Assembly (NCBI RefSeq): GCF_030056575.1
Contig: NZ_JASHHX010000003.1
Span: 1-64,000, forward strand
Direction: 5' to 3'
Source of the DNA: Rhodoblastus sp. 17X3
GTDB lineage: Bacteria > Pseudomonadota > Alphaproteobacteria > Rhizobiales > Beijerinckiaceae
DNA: 64,000 nt
Both the position numbers and the translations under genes were made by a program. A model generated the notes under the pieces. It worked only from the letters and a program-made list of their open reading frames with translations, was not told the DNA's origin and ran no database searches. Shown here piece by piece: positions 10,201 to 18,119 of this stretch (positions are counted from its first letter, which is position 1; every line of letters starts with the position of its first letter).

Positions 10201-10963
10201 TTATATCAACAACGGCCTGGGCGGCTTCATCTTCGGCGCCGACGAGACAATCGACAGCGTCTATCGCCTCGGCGTCGCGACCAGCTACACCCATTCGTCC
10301 CTCAGCGATCCGCAGCGCAGCGCAAGCGGACGCATCGACAGCACGTCAATCGGCCTTTACGGCGGTATGAGCCAGCAGGCGCTGCAATTGCGTGGCGGCG
10401 GCTTCTACACCTTTAATCGCTTCAACACCAATGCCGCCTTCGCCGAATTGTTCTCGAACGATAGCGTGGGTTATAACGGACAGACCCTGCAAGCCTTCGG
10501 CGAGGTCGGCTGGCGGATTGCGCTACCCGAAGGCTATGGCCATGCGAGCTGGGTCGAACCCTTTGCCGGATTGCTCGGCGTGCAGGTTCATTCGGACAGC
10601 TTTTCGGAAACCGGGCAGGCGGCGGCGCTCCGGGGCGCGGCGGACGATTTCGGCTATGGCGCCTCGACGCTCGGCGCGCGCGCGGAGACGACTGTGTTCG
10701 ATGGGCTTACCCTGCGCGGCACATTGGGCTGGCGTTATGTGTTCGGCGCCCTGAACCCCGCCGCAATTGTGGCTTTCGCCAACGCGCCGATGACGCAATT
10801 CACGGTCTATGGCGCGCGGATCGCGCGTAGCGCCCTCGCCACAGAACTTGGCGTCGACTGGCAGTTCGCCCGCTCCATGGTGCTGGGCCTGTCCTACTCC
10901 TCATTGATCGGCGGGGGCGCCAATGACAACGCCGTGAAGGGAAAGTTCGAAATGGCCTTCTGA
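7283..10963 (+). CDS. Autotransporter with GH64 beta-1,3-glucanase-like passenger
   Basis: The product has 1226 residues. A signal peptide ends near AWA (residue 28). Residues ~30-470 resemble GH64 (laminaripentaose-producing beta-1,3-glucanase): SGHVYVSIG, then DKMELTYN and TTADYFGIPMQL, then a late DAYGFAYTDR segment. E130 and D152 align with the catalytic Glu and Asp of the Streptomyces matensis enzyme, with a loop six residues longer. Three passenger-associated transport repeats follow (GGGTAILSGQNTYSGGTT and relatives). The last ~280 residues form a beta-barrel ending in FEMAF, as type V secretion barrels do. It would be anchored in or released from the outer membrane, where it could cut beta-1,3-glucans. 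The barrel is certain from sequence; the enzyme activity is inferred from alignment by eye. Confidence 0.88.
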   Translation: MKKSRFPLVFAVALAQICSPLVATFAWADPTLIIDNNRTDKATVPVWVVFFGNNISATNIGAATPIVAGVSYRLSDLASGVDIQNIVSGHVYVSIGQTMGGTVAQPITINDIAFAAPTSTYFTMRLDKMELTYNAPAGATAGNGAANLTTADYFGIPMQLQTTGGLNPAKKTWNYAALGINTATVFANLGKLEGYKTDTVNDTMGAIVTGGTYGVDVSPNLKGVVRIISPSTTNSNAAGDSYFPSFVPYLTYIQTNAIHTDIEGYNLSQYHTGSWAYKMESYIATAAASSNGQTISAGDLVMTGTVNGLNTTIVVKKADLTSYKVYGANSNWETNIPVDRDPTKKDPYLDILNEVVADYLSGLNFGFIGSKVANRNNSGSTIGDSPSYTWYGNTQTGQGAKLTVADAFAAAAPGLGFYNQYAAYLNGGNGTVVTDAYGFAYTDRISNTLVGLDANTTVTLTIMDDGVLTPIPSAWVITVLTANTATYPNLLVGPTASSMLTVTGGGTAILSGQNTYSGGTTINDGTTVLVTNSNPGVSSSIGTGSLTLDSGIVKAGADNLTFSNPVTLTIRGGLFDTNGDTLTWSGAISGDGALVKGGAGTLILTGANTYAAGTFLAAGTLGVGSSGALGTGPLFMASGTTLQFEASWLNIANGIYLDADPNFDTGSNTDAISGVIQGPGSLNKIGSGTLILSGANTYTGATDVQAGTLAVTGSLASTVTVESGAALGGSGTIGGLIANSGAIIAPGVLTPYTTFTVAGAASFAAGSFLAVKVGSAGQNDKLVTTGSTTISGGTVAVALASSSFSPTTRYAILTAEGGVSGTFSSVSTTASFAFIDPKLSYDANDVYLAFAVKPFASAAQTVNQFNTATALQAQPVGSPLYNALIGMTPAAARQAFGPLSGEIHASALASALDDTHLPREAVLDRLASPYGALSANPFMATANLKLGDMTHVWTTWGQGFASSSHRSGDGNAAYINNGLGGFIFGADETIDSVYRLGVATSYTHSSLSDPQRSASGRIDSTSIGLYGGMSQQALQLRGGGFYTFNRFNTNAAFAELFSNDSVGYNGQTLQAFGEVGWRIALPEGYGHASWVEPFAGLLGVQVHSDSFSETGQAAALRGAADDFGYGASTLGARAETTVFDGLTLRGTLGWRYVFGALNPAAIVAFANAPMTQFTVYGARIARSALATELGVDWQFARSMVLGLSYSSLIGGGANDNAVKGKFEMAF

Positions 10964-10980
10964 ATTTTGATGAAACCCCA

Positions 10981-11021
10981 TCAAAGGCCGTGATGAAATA
11001 GCTATTCATAACGGCCTTTGA
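10981..11021. terminator. Long inverted repeat after the autotransporter gene
   Basis: The arms TCAAAGGCCGT (10981-10991) and ACGGCCTTTGA (11011-11021) pair perfectly. After one mismatch an inner ATGAA/TTCAT stem extends the hairpin to about 16 bp with a seven-base loop. It lies 17 bp past the autotransporter stop. No T-run follows, so it may be a factor-assisted terminator. A perfect 12-bp palindrome GGAAAATTTTCC follows at 11026-11037. Confidence 0.5.
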
Positions 11022-11254
11022 CTTGAGGAAAATTTTCCGAATCGTCTGGCCCCGAGGTTGAGTGCGATAAAATCCTGCTCCGAAGGAGAGCAAGGTTGAG
11101 AAGGAGGACCGTCGATCCGAAGTGGATCATCATGCTTTTCGCCGGATTGCGGGTGCTTGGGTAGTTACGGTGATGGGGTGAACAGGGCCCCGCAGGGGCA
11201 TCGATGCGCCCAGATGGCCGTCGTTGCAAACATCCATCGAATGGAGCGCCGTCC

Positions 11255-11482
11255 ATGGGCGAGTCGATCAGGAATCTGTCGTCGGTCACGCAGGTTGGTC
11301 TGGATCTCGCCAAGAATGTTTTTCAGGTTCACGCCATTGACGCGCAAGGCGCTGTCATCGTCGCCAAATCGGTCCGGCGCGGCCAATTGCCGGCTTTTTT
11401 CTCGTCGCTTCGTCAATGCCTCATCGGCATGGAGGCCTGTAGCTCGGCGCATCATTGGGCGCGCTCGGCCATGCGCAAGTAG
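11255..11482 (+). pseudogene. IS110-family transposase, N-terminal fragment
   Basis: The ATG at 11255 opens MGESIRNLSSVTQ, then VGLDLAKNVFQVHAIDAQG with the first Asp of the DEDD (RuvC-like) catalytic set, and CLIGMEACSSAHHWAR with the Glu. After SAHHWAR the sequence departs from the family and stops at 11482. Only about 70 of the usual ~340 residues remain, so the fragment is inactive. Confidence 0.8.
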
Positions 11483-11562
11483 CGGTCGCCCATTGTGGTG
11501 ATGCGGCCCAGCCAATCCTTGCTGCCGCTTGACCTTTGGCGCGGTGTCCGCATCCGTTTCAT
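11473..11562 (-). pseudogene. IS110-family transposase, inverted C-terminal fragment
   Basis: Read on the minus strand, the frame gives TPRQRSSGSKDWLGRITTMG followed by DRYLR. This matches the conserved SSG-K-LGRI-K-GDRYLR block of the C-terminal Transposase_20 domain. Homology ends abruptly after DRYLR, exactly where the oppositely oriented N-terminal fragment ends. It is a broken piece produced by inversion and deletion. Confidence 0.65.
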
Positions 11563-11573
11563 CTACCCGCGGC

Positions 11574-14087
11574 TTACGTCCCCATATTCTCCTTCACCGT
11601 CTCGATCAGCTGTTTCAGGGTGAAGGGCTTGGGCATGAAACCAAAATCCTCGCCTTCGGGCAGGTTCTTGGCGAAGGCGTCCTCGGCATAGCCCGAGACG
11701 AAGACCACGCGGCATTTGACGCCACGCTTGCGCAATTCGCCGAACATGGTCGGGCCGTCCATTTCCGGCATGACCACGTCTGAAACGACGAGATCAATGC
11801 TGTCCTGCGCCTGATCGACCACGCGCAGGGCGTCGGCGCCGTTTTCCGCCTCGAGCACGGTATAGCCGCGCGAGGTCAGCGCGCGGGCGCCGAAGGCGCG
11901 CACCGCTTCCTCGTCCTCGACCAGCAGCACCACGCCGCGCCCGGTATGGTCGGCGGAGCCCTTCTTCTCTTCCTCGACCTTGGGCGCCTCCACCGGCGCC
12001 TCGACCGGGATATGGCGGGTCAGGAAGATGCGGAAGGTGGTGCCGCGCCCGACCTGCGAATCGCAGAAGATGAAGCCGCCGGTCTGCTTGACGATGCCAT
12101 AGACCATCGACAGGCCTAGGCCGGTGCCCTTGCCGAATTCCTTGGTGGTGAAGAACGGGTCGAAGATCTTGTCGCGAATGTCGGCGGGAATGCCTGTGCC
12201 GGTGTCCTCGACCTCCACCGCCACGTAATCGGCGGGGGGCAGCAGCTTCTCGCCATAGGCTGCGCATTCGGACGCCGCCACATTCTTGGTGCGCAGGAAG
12301 ATCTTGCCGCCGTCCGGCATGGCGTCGCGGGCGTTGACGATCAGATTGACGACGACCTGCTCGAACTGGTTGAGATCGGCCTTGACCAGCCAGAGATCGC
12401 GGCCCTGACGCAGATCGACCTCGATCTTCTCTCCGACGAGACGGCGCGTCAGCATCTGCAATTCGGACAGGACGTCGCCAAGCTGGAGCACTTGCGGGCG
12501 AAGAGTCTGCCGGCGCGAGAAGGCCAAAAGCTGGCGCACGAGGCCCGCCGCGCGATTGGCGTTCTGCTTGATCTGCATGATGTCCTGAAAGGACGGATCG
12601 GTCGGGCGGTGATTGGCCAGCAGAAGTTCGGAATAGCCGATGATCGCGGTCAGGACATTGTTGAAGTCATGGGCGATGCCGCCCGCGAGCTGCCCCACCG
12701 CCTGCATCTTCTGCGACTGGTGCAGCTGCTCCTCGCGGTTGCGCTCTTCGGTCGTGTCGAGGGCGAAGACCACGGCGCCGCGCTGGTTGGCCTCGTCATT
12801 GGGGTTGACGAACAGCCGCGCCGAGCGGGGGGAGTTTTGCAGCGCGGCGTCAATGGGATCGTTGCTTTCGCTGCCGCTGGCCGCCGCCGCGATGGCCGCC
12901 AGCAGCGCCTCGCGGTGCGGCTCGGCGATGCCGTTGGCGATCAGCCTCTTGCCGCCGGAAACGTCCTGTAGCGCGCCCGGCAGCAGTTTGGCGAAGGCGG
13001 CGTTGGAGCGCTGGATTGCGCCGTCGCGGTCCACCGTCGCGATGGCCATGGGCGTGGAATTGAAGAATCGCGCAAAGCGCACCTCGGCCGCGCGCGCCTC
13101 CTCGGCGGGCTCCTCGCCGGGCGCGCGGTTGAGCGCCAGCGTGCGCGAGGCGCCGGGCAGGCCGTCATGGCCATAGGCGACGCGGTGCAGCAGGCGCACG
13201 GGCAGGCGCAGCCCGTCGCGGCGGCGCAGGTCGAGGTCGATCTGCTCGGTGCGCACAGCGGAGGGCGGCCCCTTGCCGGGGTCCAGCAGGGCGGCGGCGT
13301 CGCCGGCGACGATGTCGCGCAAGGCGAGGCCGCCCGAGCCGACCTGGGCGAGGTCGAAGTCGAGCCAGCCCGCCAGCGTGGCGTTCATATAGGAGATGTT
13401 GCCGTTGGGGTCGGTCGAGAAAAAGCCGGCGGGGGCGTGATCGAGGAAGTCGATCGCGTGCTGCAGCTCCTGGAAGATGTTCTCGTGGCGCTCGCGCTCG
13501 CGGGTGACGTCCGAAATGGTCCACAGGGCCGCCGGCGGGCCGGACGCGCGGTCGATGGGCCGGACGCGGATGCGATACCAGCCGAATTCGCCTTCGCCGA
13601 GCAGGGGCGGCGTGAGGCGCAATTCCTCGGCGCCGCGCTTGCCTTCGCGCGCCGCCTGGGCGAGCCGGTAGAGCGGCTCCGCCACTTCCGGCGCGCCGGA
13701 AAACAGCCGGTCAACAGTGCGCAGGCCCGGGCCATCGGCCGCCCCGGACAAAGCCATATAGGTCTCGTTGGCGTAGATGATCCGGCTTTCGCCCTCGGTC
13801 ACGAGGAGGCCGTCGGGGCTTGAATCCGCGATGATCTTGGTGACGTCGTTGCGCGATTGCGCCCCGGCGATCTGCAGGAAGCCGACCGCATAGGCGAGCA
13901 GGGCGGAAATGCCGATGAAGGCGAGAAAGGCCAGCAGCGCCAGGATGAGCCGCGTCGCGTGTTCGTGCGGCAGAAAGGAAAAGCCCGCCATGACCGCGAC
14001 CAGCGCCACGGCGAGCAGCAGCACCATGCCGGGGCTTCCCGCGCGCTCCGAACGGTCGACGCTGGAATGGGGATTTGTCTGGCTCAT
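11574..14087 (-). CDS. cckA: Cell-cycle hybrid histidine kinase CckA
   Basis: The 837-residue protein has two N-terminal membrane segments (about 22-38 and 45-70) and PAS-type domains at roughly 80-200, 205-320 and 335-450. A HisKA domain carries the phospho-acceptor His473 in [20 protein letters not shown]. The ATPase domain has N-box [10 protein letters not shown] and G-boxes DTGTGIP and [11 protein letters not shown]-terminal receiver domain has Asp770 in [12 protein letters not shown]. This architecture and H-box are those of CckA, which feeds phosphate through ChpT to CtrA and so controls division, polarity and often motility. I take the ATG at 14085-14087; the open frame above it lies in the promoter. 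A CtrA box stands about 200 bp upstream. Confidence 0.95.
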   Translation of the reverse strand: MSQTNPHSSVDRSERAGSPGMVLLLAVALVAVMAGFSFLPHEHATRLILALLAFLAFIGISALLAYAVGFLQIAGAQSRNDVTKIIADSSPDGLLVTEGESRIIYANETYMALSGAADGPGLRTVDRLFSGAPEVAEPLYRLAQAAREGKRGAEELRLTPPLLGEGEFGWYRIRVRPIDRASGPPAALWTISDVTRERERHENIFQELQHAIDFLDHAPAGFFSTDPNGNISYMNATLAGWLDFDLAQVGSGGLALRDIVAGDAAALLDPGKGPPSAVRTEQIDLDLRRRDGLRLPVRLLHRVAYGHDGLPGASRTLALNRAPGEEPAEEARAAEVRFARFFNSTPMAIATVDRDGAIQRSNAAFAKLLPGALQDVSGGKRLIANGIAEPHREALLAAIAAAASGSESNDPIDAALQNSPRSARLFVNPNDEANQRGAVVFALDTTEERNREEQLHQSQKMQAVGQLAGGIAHDFNNVLTAIIGYSELLLANHRPTDPSFQDIMQIKQNANRAAGLVRQLLAFSRRQTLRPQVLQLGDVLSELQMLTRRLVGEKIEVDLRQGRDLWLVKADLNQFEQVVVNLIVNARDAMPDGGKIFLRTKNVAASECAAYGEKLLPPADYVAVEVEDTGTGIPADIRDKIFDPFFTTKEFGKGTGLGLSMVYGIVKQTGGFIFCDSQVGRGTTFRIFLTRHIPVEAPVEAPKVEEEKKGSADHTGRGVVLLVEDEEAVRAFGARALTSRGYTVLEAENGADALRVVDQAQDSIDLVVSDVVMPEMDGPTMFGELRKRGVKCRVVFVSGYAEDAFAKNLPEGEDFGFMPKPFTLKQLIETVKENMGT

Positions 14088-14284
14088 GTAATCCTGTGCA
14101 ACAACCGCGTCCGGCGCCCGCGAATTTTTCGCGATTGAGGACAATCCGCAATCCGGCGATCCTTCGCCGGGCGGCGGCCCTGGGGAAGGCGCGCCGCTCC
14201 CGACCTTATGCGCCGATAATCTGAAGGATTCGTGGTTGGGTTGAAAGGAGAATGTCGCAGCCCAAGGCGCGAACATCATGGCGA

Positions 14285-14300
14285 TTAACCAAATTTTAAC
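14285..14300. promoter_or_regulatory. CtrA-binding site between cckA and the fliO-like gene
   Basis: TTAACCAAATTTTAAC is a perfect TTAA-N7-TTAAC gapped repeat, the consensus for phosphorylated CtrA. It sits between the divergent cckA (start 14087) and the FliO-like gene (start 14378), about 80 bp upstream of the latter. Confidence 0.75.
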
Positions 14301-14377
14301 CTTTCTTGCGCAGCGGCGCGGCCCCTGCGATATAGATGCATGTGAATTGGTCGGAGTTTCAGGAGTAGGCGGCGGCC

Positions 14378-15514
14378 ATGCCGACATTTTTTCAAGACAA
14401 TCGCATGCTGGCCTGGATTTTGGCGGGCGTCGCATTCCTCGTTGCGTTCGTTCTGATCCTCAAGATCGTGGAGATCGTGGTCGATCTGCGCCGGCGCCTG
14501 CCGGGTGGGTCGCGTTCGCGCCAATTGCGGCTCGGCTTCGTCGAATCCTTCGATCTTGATGGCGAGCGCCAGTTGCTGCTGGTGCGCCGCGACAATCTCG
14601 AACATCTGCTGATGATCGGCGGCCCGAACGACGTTCTGGTCGAGTCGGGCATCGTCCGGGTCGAGCCGCGCGAGGCGCGTCAGCCGCGCGTCGCCGAGGC
14701 CGCCGGAGGCGTCGCGGCTCCGCCAGCGCCGCCGCCCACGATCCCGCATCATGCGGCGCCGGTCGAGCCGCCGCCGCCCGCCGAGCCGGTCGTTTCCGCA
14801 CCATCGCCCGCGCCGTCTTTTGCGCCCTTGCCACCGCATCTGGCCCCTTCGCCGGCGCCGTCGCTGCCGCCGCATCCGCTGCTCGATCCGGCGCTTTCCA
14901 TGCCGCGCGCTCCGGAGCCGGAGACCCCGCCGGCTCCCGCGCCCGAATTCGTCGCCGAGCTGGAGCCCGCCCCTCCGCCAGCGCCGGAGCCTGCGCCCCC
15001 GCCGCTGGCGCCCTTCGTTCCGCCCGCGCCGGCTCCCGCGCCCATCCCGTCGCAGCCCGAGCGTCCGCCGTCGCGTTTCCCTCTTCCGCCGCGCGTCGGC
15101 CCCTCGCGGCCGCCGTCCTTCACGCCGGCCCCGCGCTTCACGCCGCCGAATCCGGCGGGCGGCGAACCGGGCGGGAAGCCGCGCTTTGTCATGCCGCCGC
15201 TGGCCCGTCGCGCTCCGCCGCCTCCGCCGTCAGATCTGCCGCCGTCCGAGACGGCCTCCTCGGCGCCGCCTGCGGCAACGCCGGGCGCGCCGCCGCCTTC
15301 TTCGCCTCTGGCCAATATGCCGCCGCTTCCGCCCTTGCCGCCCTTCACTCCGCCGTCGTCTCCCGTGGACGTCAAGCCGGAGCGTGAGCCGGAGGCTTAC
15401 GTGGACTCCGCTGCCGAAGCCAAACCGGAATCGAAGACCGATCTGGACTTCGAGCCGCTCGACTCGCTCGAAGAGGAAATGGCCAAGCTGCTGGGCCGTC
15501 CGCTGAAAAAATAA
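14378..15514 (+). CDS. FliO-like membrane protein with long Pro-rich C-terminus
   Basis: The 378-residue protein has one membrane segment near the N-terminus (residues ~11-32). A short conserved FliO-type domain follows (LRLGFVESFDLDGERQLLLV and LLMIGGPNDVLVESGIV, about 50-92). About 250 residues of Pro/Ala-rich, presumably disordered sequence come next, then a charged tail ending in LEEEMAKLLGRPLKK. FliO helps assemble the flagellar export gate (FliPQR), but no other flagellar gene is in this window, so the assignment rests on the ~45-residue domain. A GGAG sequence lies upstream of the ATG and a CtrA box about 80 bp away, as flagellar genes of this group often have. Confidence 0.75.
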   Translation: MPTFFQDNRMLAWILAGVAFLVAFVLILKIVEIVVDLRRRLPGGSRSRQLRLGFVESFDLDGERQLLLVRRDNLEHLLMIGGPNDVLVESGIVRVEPREARQPRVAEAAGGVAAPPAPPPTIPHHAAPVEPPPPAEPVVSAPSPAPSFAPLPPHLAPSPAPSLPPHPLLDPALSMPRAPEPETPPAPAPEFVAELEPAPPPAPEPAPPPLAPFVPPAPAPAPIPSQPERPPSRFPLPPRVGPSRPPSFTPAPRFTPPNPAGGEPGGKPRFVMPPLARRAPPPPPSDLPPSETASSAPPAATPGAPPPSSPLANMPPLPPLPPFTPPSSPVDVKPEREPEAYVDSAAEAKPESKTDLDFEPLDSLEEEMAKLLGRPLKK

Positions 15515-15610
15515 TCAGGCCTGTTATTGAGAAAAACGGCGCGAGAAGGCGCCAGAAGCCATCCGCGCCGCAATTCTTTGGGGCGCCCGGCGATAAGGTC
15601 CGGGCGCAAC

Positions 15611-15643
15611 AAAAAAGCCGCGCTCCTGTGGAAGCGCGGCTTT
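15611..15643 (-). terminator. Rho-independent terminator of dksA
   Basis: An 11-bp stem pairs AAAGCCGCGCT (15614-15624) with AGCGCGGCTTT (15633-15643). On the minus strand it is followed by a run of six T residues (complement of 15611-15616). It lies just past the dksA stop. Confidence 0.85.
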
Positions 15644-15669
15644 GGGCTCGAACCGGAGTCCGGGCGATT

Positions 15670-16089
15670 TCAATCGTCGCGATAGACGCGTTCGCGACGT
15701 TCGTGGCGTTCCTGCGCTTCGATCGACAGGGTCGCGATCGGGCGGGCGTCGAGACGTTTCAGCGAAATCTGGTCGCCGGTTTCCTCGCAATAGCCATAGG
15801 TGCCGTCGTCGATCCGGCCGATGGCGGCGTCGATCTTCGAGATCAGCTTGCGCTGGCGGTCGCGGGCCCGCAATTCGATGGCGCGGTCCGTTTCCGACGA
15901 GGCGCGGTCGGCGATGTCGGCGTGATTCTCGCTTTCGGCCTGGAGGGCAGCGAGGGTTTCGCGCGCCTCCTGAAGGATTTCATCTTTCCAGTTCAATAAT
16001 TTACGGCGGAAATATTCTCTCTGCCGCTCGTTCATGAACGGTTCGTCGTCAGTCGGGCGGTATGTGTCCGTTTCATTGGCCGGGGCCAT
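15670..16089 (-). CDS. dksA: RNA polymerase-binding transcription factor DksA
   Basis: The 139-residue protein has a coiled-coil-forming region (FRRKLLNWKDEILQEARETL) and a degenerate zinc-finger region, YGYCEETGDQISLKRLDAR, continuing to LSIEAQERHERR. Classic DksA has four zinc cysteines; here only one remains, as is usual in alphaproteobacterial DksA. It binds the RNA polymerase secondary channel with ppGpp and adjusts rRNA and amino-acid gene transcription. The ATG at 16087-16089 has GGGGAG ten bases upstream; a TTG six codons earlier has no ribosome site. A strong terminator follows. Confidence 0.93.
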   Translation of the reverse strand: MAPANETDTYRPTDDEPFMNERQREYFRRKLLNWKDEILQEARETLAALQAESENHADIADRASSETDRAIELRARDRQRKLISKIDAAIGRIDDGTYGYCEETGDQISLKRLDARPIATLSIEAQERHERRERVYRDD

Positions 16090-16254
16090 GAGTTCAAATC
16101 TCCCCAACGAATTGCGCGGCCTATATATAGCGCGGCGCAGAACTCCACAATCCGGCGTTTGAGAATCCCTGAAAATAGAGCGGAGGCCTCCAAACGGCGG
16201 GGCAGGACGGGCTTGGCCGCCTTGGCCCGGTGGCCGGCGCAGCCTTTGAGCCGG

Positions 16255-16569
16255 TCAAAGCTCCACGATGCGCGAAGCGGTCTCGGCCTCGCGCCGGAAG
16301 GGCTCCAGCCGCATGGCCGAGCTGGCGCCTGACGCGATGAGGATCGACAGGCGGCAGGGCGGCAGATCGTCGCCGCGGCGCAGGCTGGCCGTCCAGCAGG
16401 CGTCGGCGCCGGAATCCAGCGAGTCCGAGGCGTTCGGGCGCGGTTTCGCCAGCGTCGAAGCCACAGGCCTTTCGGCGACCGTTCCAACGAGCAGGCGGAG
16501 CAGGGTGGCGACAAAAGGATCGCTCGCGCTGGCGGCGCCCGGGGTACGGAACCATCGTCTTTTTTTCAT
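16255..16569 (-). CDS. Hypothetical protein
   Basis: A 104-residue protein begins MKKRRWFRTPGAAS and ends RREAETASRIVEL. I do not recognise a family. A hydrophobic patch around residues 18-30 (PFVATLLRLLVGTV) is too short for a confident membrane helix. The gene is supported by a good AGGA site six bases before the ATG. It is transcribed in the same direction as dksA, 165 bp upstream of it. The overlapping longer frame in the same region (16121-16627) is Arg/Pro-rich and looks like a shadow. Confidence 0.55.
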   Translation of the reverse strand: MKKRRWFRTPGAASASDPFVATLLRLLVGTVAERPVASTLAKPRPNASDSLDSGADACWTASLRRGDDLPPCRLSILIASGASSAMRLEPFRREAETASRIVEL

Positions 16570-16796
16570 TTTTTTTCCTTCTGGTTCGGGCGGCAGGCGG
16601 AGTGTGTAAACTTTTCAATAAGAACAATTAATTTACAGTTATTCATGTTAATCATAGGAAATGAAATGTAAAGATTTCATTCGTAATTTCCGGCGCGCTT
16701 CGCTAGAATTTTATCGGAACTGTGGATGTTTTCTGTATGTTCCGGACTGCCCGCTTGCAATCCGCGAACGGCCCGTTTGACGGCAAGGATGTCAGC

Positions 16797-17264
16797 ATGA
16801 GCGCGACTTTCGAACAGAATGCGGAGTTCCTCGCCTTGGCGGCGCGCGAGGCGCGCGACGAGACGCGGCGCCTGCTGTCGCGGCTTGAGATCGTCATCGC
16901 GGGCCTTTCCGCCAAGGACCCCGCGGCGGGGCTGGAGTTGCGCCGGTCGACCGTCGAGTTCCTGGCTGCGGCGGGCGACGGCCAGGCGCGGCGAGGCGAG
17001 ACTTATCTGTCGGTGGTGGGGCGCCCGCCGAGCGAACGCGCCAGTGAAATCGAGCCGATGATCGTCGAAATGCTCGAAGGCGAGCCGGGCGGCATGCATG
17101 TCGACGCCATTTTCGAGCTTTTGATCGAAATGGGCTTCGAAATTACAAAGGGCAATCTCTCTGTAAAATTACACCGCATGCTCAAGGCGGGGCGGCTGGT
17201 TTCAACCGCACGGGGTTTTTATGCGCTCTCGACCATGGAGCGCGCGCGCCGCCAGGCGGTGTGA
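16797..17264 (+). CDS. Small protein with C-terminal winged-helix-like domain
   Basis: The 155-residue protein starts at the ATG at 16797, preceded by AAGGA seven bases upstream; the frame opens 25 codons earlier without a ribosome site. The N-terminal half is helical and acidic (FEQNAEFLALAAREARDETR). The C-terminal half (IEPMIVEMLEGEPGGMHVDA, NLSVKLHRMLKAGRLVSTAR, GFYALS) has the helix-helix-strand pattern of winged-helix DNA-binding domains. No specific family or target can be named. It precedes the slipin gene by 69 bp on the same strand. Confidence 0.7.
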   Translation: MSATFEQNAEFLALAAREARDETRRLLSRLEIVIAGLSAKDPAAGLELRRSTVEFLAAAGDGQARRGETYLSVVGRPPSERASEIEPMIVEMLEGEPGGMHVDAIFELLIEMGFEITKGNLSVKLHRMLKAGRLVSTARGFYALSTMERARRQAV

Positions 17265-17333
17265 GGCGCCGGCTTTCTTTCCGTTCTGGCGCGAAGAGCG
17301 CAGGATGCGTCCAAATCTCCGGAGGCCGCGCCG

Positions 17334-18089
17334 ATGGACTTTCTTATCCCGATTGTCATTCTAGCTTTGGCCGTTCTGTTCGCCGGCCTGCGCATCGCGC
17401 GGCAATATGAGCGTTGCGTGGTGCTGCGCTTCGGCCGTTATGTCGGAACGCGCGGTCCCGGCCTGTTCTGGATCATTCCGTTGGTCGATGTCGCGATCCG
17501 GGTCGATCTGCGCGTCGTGACCACTGCAGTTGCGGGGCAGGAGGCGATCAGCCGCGACAATGTGCCGATCAAGATCGACGCGGTGATCTGGCGGCGCATC
17601 GTCAAGGCCGAGCTATCGGTATTCGAAGTCCGCAATGTCGAGGACGCGGTGACCCAGGTGGCGATCACCACCTTGCGCGACGTGATCGGCCGGCACACGC
17701 TCGACGATATTCTCAAGGAGCAATCGGCTCTGGCGGGCGTGCTGCAGAACGCCATCGACACCGTCACCGAACCGTGGGGCGTCAAAGTCGAGCGCGTCGC
17801 GATGAAGAGCGTCGAAATTCCGCCGACCATGCAGCGCGCCATGGCTCAGGAGGCCGAAGCCTTGCGCGAGAAGCGCGCGCGCCTCATCAAGGCCGAGGCG
17901 GAAACGGAAGCTGCGGAAAAACTGCGTCAGGCCGCAGAGCAGATGATGACCTCGCCCGCTGCGCTCGAACTGCGCCGCATGCAGATGCTGACCGAAGTCG
18001 GCGCCGAACAGAACTCCATGACGATCGTGATGATGCCGAGCGAATTCGTCGAAGCCGCCCGGGCTTTCGCCAAAAAGGCCGGCGGGTAA
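17334..18089 (+). CDS. Slipin (SPFH/stomatin-like membrane protein)
   Basis: The 251-residue protein has one N-terminal membrane anchor (FLIPIVILALAVLFAGL). The SPFH/Band-7 domain follows, with YERCVVLRFGRYVGTRGPGL, RVDLRVVTTAVAGQEAISRD and LRDVIGRHTLDDIL. The C-terminal region (residues ~165-215) is an Ala/Glu-rich coiled coil. Slipins form oligomers on membrane microdomains and are often partnered by a NfeD protease-like protein; no such gene is adjacent. It converges with the AlkB-like gene. GGAG precedes the ATG. Confidence 0.9.
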   Translation: MDFLIPIVILALAVLFAGLRIARQYERCVVLRFGRYVGTRGPGLFWIIPLVDVAIRVDLRVVTTAVAGQEAISRDNVPIKIDAVIWRRIVKAELSVFEVRNVEDAVTQVAITTLRDVIGRHTLDDILKEQSALAGVLQNAIDTVTEPWGVKVERVAMKSVEIPPTMQRAMAQEAEALREKRARLIKAEAETEAAEKLRQAAEQMMTSPAALELRRMQMLTEVGAEQNSMTIVMMPSEFVEAARAFAKKAGG

Positions 18090-18119
18090 TCATCGGCCCT
18101 GGGGCTTCACTTCGGGCGG

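Larger units (their letters stand above)
11090..11562. mobile_element. Rearranged remnant of an IS110-family insertion sequence
   Basis: The segment begins with a leader-like stretch resembling the left end of IS110-type elements. The 5' part of an IS110 transposase gene follows on the plus strand (11255-11482). The 3' part of an IS110 transposase gene then appears on the minus strand (11473-11562). The two fragments face each other and meet near 11473, with the middle of the gene missing. The outer boundaries are approximate because IS110 elements lack clear terminal inverted repeats. The element cannot transpose by itself. Confidence 0.7.

Noticed and set aside
14749-15375. Gly-rich minus-strand frame resembling a PE-PGRS-type protein
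   Set aside because: Glycine richness is simply the complement of the Pro-rich tail of the FliO-like protein on the plus strand.
16628-16670. Second CtrA box upstream of the winged-helix gene
   Set aside because: TTAA-N7-TTAT is only a partial match in an A/T-rich stretch, too weak to claim.
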